NCBI GenBank assembly: GCA_025617745.1
Contig: CM046853.1
Coordinates: 37,580,625 to 37,644,624 of the forward strand
From: Heliocidaris erythrogramma
Lineage: Eukaryota; Echinodermata; Echinoidea; Camarodonta; Echinometridae
Direction: 5' to 3'
Length of the DNA: 64,000 bases
Numbering within the stretch: position 1 is the stretch's first letter; each line of letters opens with the position of its first letter. The notes below the pieces were generated by a model. That model searched no databases. It worked only from the letters and a program-made list of their open reading frames with translations, and was not told the origin of the DNA. Shown here one piece after another: positions 14,001 to 26,000 of the stretch. Both the position numbers and the translations under genes were made by a program.

Positions 14001-17000
14001 CGTGGTCAAGATTTGTGATGTGTCATGCATGAGAAATAATTGACTCATAACACAGAATTTTTACATTTGGTGATGGGTTCTTCGGCGAAAATGGCCTGCA
14101 TGAAAATTTTCGCAAAGTTTTCATGTTGTGAAACTTTTTGGTTTAGAGTAATACTTGCATCATCAAGATATGTCATAATATAGATGAGTATACATTGTTA
14201 TATTCAATAGTGGGAATTGGACATTACACAGAATTTAACCAAAATCTGTAAATTCTTATTTAGATCAAAGTCAAACCGTGGTATTTCCTGGTAATCTGTG
14301 ACTAAATTGTGGTTTTACATGTGGGCTCAGTGTTGCAAGATCAAATAGAGATGTGTCATCAAGCATTATTATTTTTCCATTGTAAGAAGGGATGTGGCAG
14401 CAGTGAGGAACCAGTTTTGATCAAAGTACCTTTTTAAAAAAAATATCAAGAGCATAAGAAGTCACACCAAAGACAATGATGCAATTGGTAACAGTTATCA
14501 TTTATGAAGATCAAATATTTGTGATCATTAATATTCAGAGAATTAGTGATTTTACAGTCAGAATTCAGTTTTCAGTATGCATGTACATGTCCATGTACAA
14601 TACAGTATTCTTGCCTTAACTCTTTATTCACCATGGTACGAAACATTGGACTGCCACATTGTTTGGAGTATATTGCACACATGCACACATGTACATGTAT
14701 ATGCGTGTGCCAAAAGTCACTTGTGGCAGTCCATTGTTTGTTCCATTGGTCGACTAAAGCCAGTAAAGTGTTAAACAAGGGTGCCTGAACATTCACAGCT
14801 GCCTTCTGTGTATAAAACAATATGTGCCAATTAAGTGTTTCGCTTTTCAAATACTCCTGATTTTAGAATTATTTCAGAAATGCTTTCTACACATGCAAGA
14901 TTGAAAGACGAATGCAGCATGGCTTGTGATTTTTTTCTTTTAGATCTATTCAGGATCAGACGATACTGGGTTCTTACTGAAGCAGCTATGTGAGACAAAC
15001 ACTGAAGATCAAGCTATCTCATCCGTTGGTAATGAGATGTTTGTCAGGTTCCGCACCGATTCATCTGTCAATGGAGGTGGATTCCATGCTTCTTATCAAG
15101 CAAATCCAGGAGGTGGGTTTCTCTCATCGTCTTTGGTATTAAAGTTGAAAGATGACAAGTTCTGTGAATGCAATAGGCATTATTTCTTCTCTTGTTTAAA
15201 CTCTTCAGAAGTTAAAAAAGAGGAAGACAGATTTTAAAAAAAAGAGAAAGAAAGAGACAGAGAGAGAGAGAAGGGGTGGGGACAGAGAGTGAGAGAGAGA
15301 GAGGCAAAAAGATTGGGAGTGATGATATGGAGCAATGCATTGAAAGGCTTGGTAGTACTTGTTTTATATATCTGAAGTTACTGTATGTACTTGTTACATG
15401 GAATAGGCATGAAAGTGTCATATGAGATTTATCCTTGCCTGAAGAAAAACTTGTGTTATGATTTTGATTTCATTTTTATTTGCTTATTGAGGATATAATA
15501 ATATAATACTTCTGTTCCATTCTTATGGGCCAGGGAATGTTGATCAAAACAATGATTATACAGTCGTGTGCATCACAGTCTACCTAATCATGTCTAATGG
15601 GCTTCATCTTTATGAAGTCCATTATTAGAGATGGAAAAATAATGCTATGAAATCCTCCTTTTTATGTTGCGTCAGTGATGTCACCAAAAAAGTAACAACA
15701 AATTTTCCCCATTTCGAATTTCATCTGGATATTCCTTTTCTTATCACCTCTTTAAGGATGTGGAGGGTCCTATACCTCAGAGAGTGGTAATCTGCATTCC
15801 CCTACCGCTCCCGGCAGCATCAACTACCCTCACTACACTGACTGCACATGGATCATCACAGTCGATGAGGATCACAGAGTTGCCTTTACTTTCTTGACCT
15901 TTGACCTAGAAGGGGCTACAAATTGTGTCTTTGATTATGTGGAGGTAATATTCTGTCTGTTGAACAAATTCTTAGAGGTTCCACCAATAGATGTGGAAGC
16001 TTCTGGCTTGACATTTGTGTGCATGCAGCATGAAAACTAAAGGGACAAGCCTCTTATTTCTGGAAGATTGACATTTCTGGATACTACAGTACTTATCCAT
16101 GTTTACTGTGATCTGTTGCATTCTTATTGTTTGAGAGTATTTGGATACTATGTTATATTAATTAGTTGACTGTGGAACAGTCAATATTGATATTCGAGGC
16201 ATAGTTGTTTCTACAGGCTCTCGGGGGACCTTACATCCTGCTATGACAGGATGTAAGGTCCCCGAGAGCCTGTAGAAATAACTATGCCTTGAATATTTAA
16301 GCAGTCAATATATCTTTTATATGCCGAACAAAGTTAAGAGTCAAAGAATTGTGCGACTCATCAATCATGGGGTCCTCATATTTAAAAATCATTATCAAAC
16401 TGCTCCAGTAGAACAGAATTTAGCAATCAAATAGCACTACGATTATGGTATTCGCGCTCACACAAATGGGGATTGCAGCAAAATTTAACTACCCCGTATT
16501 TTTGCTGGCATAGTTAAAAACACGACTTCACTTTCAACCAGTCAGATGACAGGATTAGAAAAGATTCTTAAAGTAAGGTATATAATGTGTAATGTGAGCT
16601 CTTTCTGTGTGCAAGGACAATAGTAATACTTGCGATTGTCATGCTGCACAAGAAACGAACACATGTGAGTTGTCATGTTTCTTTTTTCTAGTCCATTTGA
16701 TGCTCGTATAGAACCAACAGCGAACCTAGAAAAGTATCTTTTTAAGTTTTATTTGTTGATTTGTAATCATTAGTGGTCCCAGAACAATTTTAGTTTTGTT
16801 GCCCAAGGGGCAACCTTGAGCAATTCGCATCATTTGCTTATTAAAATCCAATGTCTTGTTCATCTTGTGCAATGCAACCTGTGATACAATGAACGGAGGT
16901 ATTATAGTATCACAGGTTTCATTACACAAGATAAACAACACTGTTAGCATTAGTGCAGCGCACACATTGTGCAAGTTGTCTTGTGCTGTTAAATATGCCT

Positions 17001-20000
17001 ATACGTCTGACCATTTGGATTTATGCAGAATACTCAAAGTTTGCTTTTTTTTTGCATCAAAGCTGAAATTGTTTGGAGACAACTAGGGATCACAAGTCCC
17101 CCCAAAACAAACTTCAACAGAAAGAACTTCTCTATCGTTTTTTCTTTTTAATATTCCTTGACATTTGTCTATAAAGCTCAAATTTCATTGACTGGGCATG
17201 GCAGATGGTGATATTTTGTCCATTTACTCTTTAATACAAAGTAAAATGTGATTGATGCTAACTTTTATTCCTATCATTACCCCTCTGTACATGTGTCTTC
17301 TGTTTATTCTTCCAAGCTCCGTGATGGGTTAGATCACTCCTTCCCTGTCCTACTGAAACACTGTGGAGTAGGACTACCAGACCCAGCCACTATTTACTCT
17401 ACCAGTAACAAGATGTACGTCCACATGCACAGTGATGGTAGTGTGTCCAACACTGGCTTCACAGCTAACTATGTCACAGGTGGGTGATAATTGGGAACTT
17501 CAACATTTTTTGTAAATTAACACTGAACTGCTCATATTAGTTTTGAAGAAGAATAATAAACAATTTGTTGTGTGCCCTGCAGAAATGTCTGTAAGTATGC
17601 AAGTCCAGCTGGTGGACATTTCAAGGAATATGCATTTCAGAGTTTTGACCTATTTGTGACAACATCAACCCTTCTCAGTCAGTCCATAATTTAACTGTTA
17701 AAAAGTAAAGTTACAACATCTCTGTATTATTTCTTTATCCCTTCATTTAAAAGAAGAAAAAAAAGTTGGCCCAAATTTGTGTTCATGACCGTCTGCTGGG
17801 CACAATTCGAAACGTTCCATTATTAAAGACCTCAGCCTGACCCAAAACAACCATATATTGACGTAAAGCTTAGTAAACAAAGAATATAATTACCCTGGGT
17901 ATTCATAAATTTTTGTCTCCGTTTATCCATAAAAAATAAAAAAGATAATTTTTTTTGGTCCGCCCCCTCCCTATGGCGTAACAACAGAGGAAACTGCAGG
18001 GGGTCGCTAGACGTGTGACGACATGTCATGTATACAGCTGCGAGTGCGTCTACACGATATGTCGTCATCAAATTTTCACCCCCCGCAAAGTAGCGTTCCT
18101 CAGAGACGGGGCCCTCGTCAGAAAAACCACCGGGGCTCAACATTCGGGACGCTGTTACTCATTCCACAGGAAACGGAATCTCATGAAGTTGGTTTCAATT
18201 TGTTCAGAAAATATATAGCTCCCCGTGGATGAATAAAGGGTATATTTCAAAATTCGGTCAGGCTGAGGTCTTTAATGAAATGATTAGCTGAGAGCTGGCC
18301 ACATGTTTATGCATTAATATGCATGGTTGTAAATGCCGAAAATTCATTGTTGCTTGTTCTCAATGGGTTTTTTTTTTTAAGCATGTGGAGGCAGAAAAGA
18401 TGCAAGTGTTGATGGTTACATACAGACTACGAACTATCCCAACAGCTACCCAAACAACCAGAACTGCTCATGGATTATTGAATCAGATGACCCACGTAAG
18501 TACTTCTCAACAAGGAATACAAAATGTTCAGGGTTAACCAATATTCTATTAAAAGGTTCTACCAAAGAACTAACCGAAGTTCTGTCCATCAATTTTAGAT
18601 ATCAAAGTATATTCAGGAAACTACAGATAGACCTACAGTTACTATTGTTTGCACTTGCAAATGGTATTACTGAATCTCAAGTTTTAGCTAGTATAATATC
18701 CAATATTTACAGGGTAAATTGACTAGTTTGTTGAATGGTTTTCATGTATGATTTGTAATCCTTCCGGATAGTGTTGAAATTATTGATTTTGCGAAAGTAT
18801 GATCTTCTTCACTATAATTATAAATATATTTTACCCTTACTAAAATGTTCTTGTCTGAAGAGTAGGAAGTAACTTTACAATGTAGATAAAAAAAAAAAAC
18901 TTTCACAGTGTGTTTTGTGGAGAGTTATCCATGCAGAGCTTAGTCCTGCTCTGTAGAATGGAGGCCAATGAAAAAAATATTGATCTTATGTTGATAAATG
19001 TCTTGTTGGATATGCCTTCGTTTGTAAAAAAACAAGATTTCTTTAAAGTGATATAAATCGATGTACATGTATGTCATTATTTTGGTTCCCAGAGCTCTTT
19101 TTAGTTTTCCAAAGCTAAATAACTCTATGTTCTCATATGTATTTTTTTATTGATGATGCTTCCGATTTCCAGAGGACCGTATAACCCTAATCTTCACCCA
19201 TATGGACTTGGAAGCCAATGGGGATACAGACTGCCATGATTCAGTGACTGTCCGTCAAGGTAACAGTGACACCTCACCCGAGGTGGGCACCTACTGCGGC
19301 TCATCCATCCCCGTCCCTGTCACCTCCACTGGCCCCTCACTCTTTGTCTCCTTCACCAGCGATACAAGCATCACACTGACTGGCTTCAGAGCAACATACT
19401 CTACATCAGAATCAGGTAGGAAGAAAAACTAACCTTTTTAGGCAGTGTTGTAGAGCTTTGTTTTTATTGCTGTGAGTGATTATACCTAGAATGATGTATC
19501 CAGATTACAAATATCTGATAAGTAATCATAAAACAAAAACTTCATATGGTGAAGGTGTTATGATATCACTTAATGCTCCATTTAAAGAGGAATTATTTGA
19601 ACCTTTTGGAAAGTTCCTCCCATATATATTACAGTGACTGCCTGTCTAAGAATGGAGAAACTTATAAAATATAGAGAAATAGATAGCAATTTTTTTTTGG
19701 TATGTATTTTGGAAAATATAAACAAATATGTTGATTTTACCTCTTTGAAGTTGATGTGACAAATGATGTCAAGACCAAATTGCCACAGAGAGATTAAATT
19801 CCATTGTTGTCTGAAGGCAGAAGATCATATATTACCTGCTTACCCATTTATGGCAATTGCGGCGATGTTGTTGAAAATTATGTAATGATTATATTTAAAC
19901 AGTGTTTGGTATTGAATATTTAAATTAGATGATTTAGATTAGTTAATAGGTCAGCATCTGGAAAGAAATTCAGTTGACTTTCCGATATGTTCTATGGGCA

Positions 20001-23000
20001 CCCAGATGTGTTGAAATAGATGTCTTTGATTAATGTTTATTGTATTTATATTCAACTTACAGCATGTGGTGGAACGTACACTGCCCAGTCAGGATCCATT
20101 GTAAGCCCAGCCTACCCAGCCAGCTATCCTCAAGATACAGAATGTATATGGATCTTTTCAGCATCAGCAGGAAACACAGTACAACTCTCATTCAGGTGCA
20201 TACATCTCCACTACAATACCACCTCATGTTTAACCAGTATTTAATAGCTTTGTTTTACTTAGGGCTGTAAATACCTGTATAGGGTAGACACCAGGATTTA
20301 CAACATTTCGAAAGGAATGAACAGATTACAACTCTCATTCATGTGCTTACATCTCAAGTACATACCATTCTTTGAGATGTAGAACCCTGATTTAATAAGG
20401 GTCAGTTAATGATGATCAAGTGCTGAGAAGGGAGGACGGGCACTTTTTGAGAAAAGCTCTGGAGTTTGAAGTGAAGGGCCTGAGGAAGCGAGGACGACCG
20501 AGGAAAACATGAAGAATACAGGTTGAGGAGGAGTGTAGTTGAGTTGGTTTGAGGAGGGAGGATGCCATGAATCGTGCGAGATGGAGGGCGGGTGTGAGAA
20601 AGATTGCTACAAAGTGAGGTAAATCCGGCCACCCCCGTCAACGGGGAATATACCCGGATCAGATCGGTATTACATAAAACACATATTTAATTTTTTTCAT
20701 TTGTAGATGTGTGTGGTGTGGTGGAAAATGCAGTGTTCGATTCAGTTTGGCTATTCACTTGAACATGATACTGTCATCAGATTCTTATAGGCACTGTAAA
20801 TAAGACAGTTTTAAATTTGGAGAAAAATAGACAGAAAAAATTATATGAAAATAGAGGAGTAATAGCAATTGTTGATAAATCTGTTCATATATACATGCAG
20901 TTAACTTCAAATTAATTATACCTATCACAGCATGTTCAACCTCGAGCCAGTATGTAGCCAGGACTATGTAGAACTTCGTCAGGATGATGCAAACGGTGCA
21001 CTGATTGGTCGCTACTGTGGCAACACTATTCCTAGTAACGTCACTGCTGTTGGAAGTTTGTGGATGAAGTTCCGTTCAGACTCCCAGTCATCTGGTGTAG
21101 GATTCCTTGCCAGCTATGCAATGCGTAAGTCATTGTTGCTTCATAATAGGGTTATGGTCATGCTCTATTTATACACCTTGTACTTTTTTATTGCTTTCAT
21201 TATGTTATAATCATTTGTTTTTGTCTCGCCCACCGGAGGTGAAGGCGAGACTAAGGGATCCAAATGTCGTCCGTTCGTCGTCCGTCCGTACGTCACAAAT
21301 GTTATGACAGATAACTTTGCAACCATCACTCACTTTTCAACCAAACTTGGGTTGTAGATGCACTGAGGGGACCTGCATGTTATGGTGCCGTTGGAGGTCA
21401 CATGATAAGGTCAAAGGTCATACGCTAAAGTTTACCTGCAGGACCTTCTTATGACAGATAACTTTGCAACCATCACTCACTTTTCAACCAAACTTGGGTT
21501 GTAGATGCACTGAGGGGACCTGCATGTTATGGTGCCGTTGGAGATCACATGATAAGGTCAAAGGTCATACATTAAAGTGTACCTGCAAGACTCTCTTATG
21601 ACAGATAACTTTGCAACCATCACTCACTTTTCAACCAAACTTGGGTTTTAGAAGCACTTGGGGGACCTGCGTGTTATGCTGCCATCAGAGGTCACATGGT
21701 AAGGTCAAAGGTCATTTCAGGTCAAACATTATACATGTAAACAAAGAAGCTTGACTGGGGAGGAATTTTTAATTTGTAAACAAATCTTTAGGCATTTTAC
21801 TCCCAGTGTTAAAGATCGTATGCTCGATCTGTAATGAAAAACACAAGTCAGAAAAAATTGGAACCAGCGGGATTCGAACCTGTCATCTACTGCTTGCCGG
21901 GCAGCGACTTAACCACCAGGCTATTCTGGTTCACGGCCAAGTCACGATGAAACTAGAATCAAAATACCCAAGATCCTCTTCTTTCTGACTCATTAATATT
22001 CATTTTTAACGGTCCGCCGTAGATAATGGTTAGTAAACGAAGAAGCTTGACTGGGGAGGAATTTTTAATTTGTAAACAAATCTTTAGGCATTTTACTCCC
22101 AGTGTTACAGATCGAGCATACGATCTTTAACACTGGGAAAAAATGCCTAAAGATTTGTTTACAAATTAAAAATTATACATGTAGTTTACCCGCAAGACTC
22201 TCTTATGACATTACTTTGTAAACGTCACTTTCCAAACAGTAATGTAGATACATGCAAGCATAACTTATGCAGATTTATGCACTTGGGGGACCTGTTGCAT
22301 GGCAACAGATCACGATATTTCTAGTTATCGCATGTGGACGAGACACATTATCGCTAATGCCTTGTTTTGTCTCGCCTGCATAAGCAAAAATCTAGAAATA
22401 GGGGCTACTTTTCCGACAGCGGGGGCACCTCTCAAGTGCCCCCAAATCTTTGATTTTTCACCAAATGAATTGAAAATGTACATGTATCAGCTTTTAGATG
22501 TGATTTGAACTGATTCCGTAACCTTTTAAAATCAAATCTGCAAGTGGAAGCTTGGCTCATTAATTTCATTTGACCTTTTTTAATTGTCTTACTGATTCCT
22601 CCATATCTAACTTGTAGAGTTCAGCTTTGAGCCTACTGACATTTTGATTGTTTTGCTGTGTTTTTTTTTTATTAGTGCGACATTCTTTCTGAGGTTTCCA
22701 GTTGTGATTCAAATCACAAAATTTCTATGAATGAATGATCAGATTAGCCCCTCCCCCCCCCCCCCCAGCCCCATGGTTAAATATTCAATTTAGTTATGGG
22801 TGTTGTAAAGTTTTCTTCCAAGTTCTTTCAATTTTACATTCTCTTTTTTTTTCTTCTCCCCAAAAAGAATTTGGTGGTGACCTGACCGGAACGAATGGCA
22901 CCATAGAATCACCCCTGTACCCGTCTGTCTACCCCCATTATGCTAGTGTCATGTGGACTGTCACAGTTCCTGCTGGGGAACTCATTCTCTTTACGTTCAC

Positions 23001-26000
23001 CGTCATGGACATTGAAAACGACCCTGTTTGTTCATACGACTATGTCAAGGTAAGTTTTGTACCGAGGAAAAGGTGTAGGGTACCCTTTGTCTATGTAGTA
23101 ATGAGTAGATGTTAAGTGTAACCCTACCACACCACCTACATGACTTCTGTAAATTTCCTCCTTGTCTGGCCAACCATACATGTCATAATAACCCTTTCAG
23201 GACAGGAATTATTTAAGGGCTAACTTGATCACATTTTGAACTTCAAATTGGAAACAGTAATATTGTTCTTTTAGTGCTACAAGGTTCTAATAAGGTGTAA
23301 TGTATTTAAAATCAGTATACATGGTTAACTTTGTCAAAGTTTAAAAAATTGCGAAGTTTGATTAATAAACAATGATTTTGAACCTCTCAATGTGTTGCTA
23401 AGTCAAGGATTTTAAAGCTTATTCTCGTTTTTAAAATTCCTGGCATCAAAAACAATATGGTCATGTAACAAAAATTTACATAGTTTGTGCAGAAATTTTT
23501 GCTCTCTTTCTACTCGTGCATGTGGTATATATATTTTAGACCTCTGAATCAAAAGTTATTAAGCCAAACCACAAAAAGTGGTGTTTGTCCCGAAAGGGAT
23601 AAGACCTGAACTGTGGTTCGTCTTTTACCCCCTTTCATCCTATTTTCTCTTCATCCTATACAGTTAATTTCTATAGGAAACCTATTCTCCCACATATCCT
23701 TCAAGTGAATTTACCAAATGTAAGTCAATTTCCACCCCTTAGTAAACAAAATAAATATGAAAAACACAAACTTTCTTATGTCAAAAATTTGTGGTCGGCA
23801 AATGCCGCCCATGGCCGGCTGCAAGGATAAGGCCCTGGTGGGAATATCCGTCCACACTATGGTAGGGTTAAAGGTTATTTTGAGTTTGAGTAATGATAGA
23901 AAATGAAATTGCACAGAATCGAACCAGACTTTTGCTGAATGTTTAATACTACCGATTTCTGATAGCTGCTAAATGATTTTGAAAAAAAAAAGTATAATAG
24001 CTGAGTAATGAGTGAAGAAACACAATGAAACCGAGCTTATATTCCCAAACCACTCGTTTAGCATTAGAACATATCCTCTGTTTGGAGGCAGAAGGGCTTC
24101 AAGATGCTACATGTATGACTTAATGCCCTTCTGGCTCCAGATAGATAATATGGACCCTGTACCAGAACTAAAGATTAAATCTGACATGACAGTATAAGCG
24201 AACCCCTTCTGGAACATGAATGTTTGTAATTAGTACATGCAACAAATGACCCTGAAATGACTCCACTTTGTACACTTACACGCATTTGTTTCTGGTTGAT
24301 GCGCTACCTGTTAAACAACTAAAATCATACTGTTGTGCGCATCATGGTGCGTAAAACGACAGCGTATAAAGGTCAAATTGTACTTGGTACAAATTACCTT
24401 TATCTGCACATGCTCAAATTGTAATTACGAACTCGCTTATTTGTTGTGACTTAAATAGCTATGATTTTCTCCACAAAACAGAAGCAGGTACCCTCATAGT
24501 GAAGTTTATTCCTATGTGATAAATTGAATATGACATTTAGCAATGTATGCATTGTAAATTAAATTTCAACTGTTTGTGGAAGACAATTGTTCACACATTT
24601 GGTGGCACAGGAGGACCTGAAATATTCTGAATTAAAAGTCATCATTAAGATCTAATCATCCTTGCCATTTTTCAGATTCGAGACGGGTTGTACGAGTACT
24701 CACCAGTCCTACAGACAACTTGTGGTACCCAGATCCCTAACCAAGTCCAAACCACTGGAAACACCGGCACTGTTCAATTCTCCAGTGACTTCTCTATCGC
24801 AGGAACAGGGTTCCAGCTCAACTGGCTTGCAGTGTCTGGAAGTAACACCATTGCACCTGTTACAGCTGAGCCTGGTGGTAGGTCATCTATGTCCTTCTCA
24901 TTTTTCTTCTGTTTTAGTGGGATAGTATAAGATTTAAAGGCCTTAAATAGCAAAATAATATGGCATCTGAACTGTGGTTTAGTTAAGACCCTCTATTTGT
25001 GTATTGATCTATAGACAGAACCGGTAACTCAAAATGGCAATCTGTAGAGGAAACCAGATAGAACTGATACAGAGCAAAGATAATAGCATTGTCACAGAGT
25101 CGGTGATTTGTCGTAGTTCGAAGTAGGTCACTCAAAATAAGAGAGCACATATGGGCAACCAGTTGTCTGTTCTCATCTTTTATTATAGTAAAGACAAAAA
25201 AAAAAAACCCTGCAAGATATAATCAAAACAGTAATAAGTGTACAATCAAATAATGACATAACAAATAGATAATTGATCTTCTTAATTAATAAACTAGATT
25301 TAAAGACACTGAATGTAGCAAATTTACTGTGACAGAGTGTCCATATACTTTGGCAAATATCACTACAAGATTAGAAATGTATTAAAAGTTATTTGTTGCA
25401 TTAAATTCTTCAAGTTATGAATGCTCAGTATTCCTTGTAGCTAGCCGTCTAACCACCCTTATCCTCGTATGTTTGTAACAACCAAACCTCAAGAATGGCA
25501 GACAAAGAGACCATCGTCATTATCCTCTTAAAATGACATACAAATCCCCTAAAATTGTACAATCTCACTAACTACACCCTTCGTTGTCCATGAACAGAGA
25601 ACATCTCAAAATAATTCAATAGGATAGCATCCATAAGTCAAATCATTATTTTGCACAAAAACTATAAAGTTTCTAAAATATTTTGTATTAATCTCAACTG
25701 ATTTCAATTCAAATTGATGAATCGATGCCGTACAATCATAATTGACACACAACCATACATACAATGAGGTTTCTAAATAGGGCGTCGCCCAATCAAATAT
25801 AACATTAATGCTTACCCAGGTATCAACACCCACCCGTCACAGGGACCAATGCACTGCCTGAACGCAGTTTATTCCAATACTAGAATTACTGTTAAACAAA
25901 GAACAGATTTACAATCACTCAGTTGTCATACATATTAATTTTACTTTAAGTTTGAATTCCATCACAAAAATTTGTCCTATATCAAAAATAGATAAGACTT

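Larger units (their letters stand above)
21222..22395. mobile_element. CTCGCCCACCGGAGG tandem-unit element, interrupted
   Basis: Head TCTCGCCCACCGGAGGTGAA with hairpin GCGAGAC, a CGTCCGTTCGTCGTCC stretch, then three tandem units of about 175 bp. Units carry TATGACAGATAACTTTGCAA, CTTTTCAACCAAACTTGGG and AAGGTCAAAGGTCAT. A fourth part resumes at 22184 after an insertion. The end is near TTTTGTCTCGCCTGCATAAG at about 22366-22385. Confidence 0.7.

Noticed and set aside
14546..14850. Overlapping frames with Cys/His-rich translations
   Set aside because: Produced by CATGTACATG and CACATGCACA low-complexity DNA; no splice or domain support.
18015..18232. Short plus-strand frames in the 17.8-18.3 kb element
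   Set aside because: No transposase motif; the element is only 455 bp and looks non-autonomous.
21860..21932. Functional tRNA gene
   Set aside because: The B box is perfect, but the T stem is mismatched, the base before the anticodon is not U, and the segment sits inside a mobile insertion.
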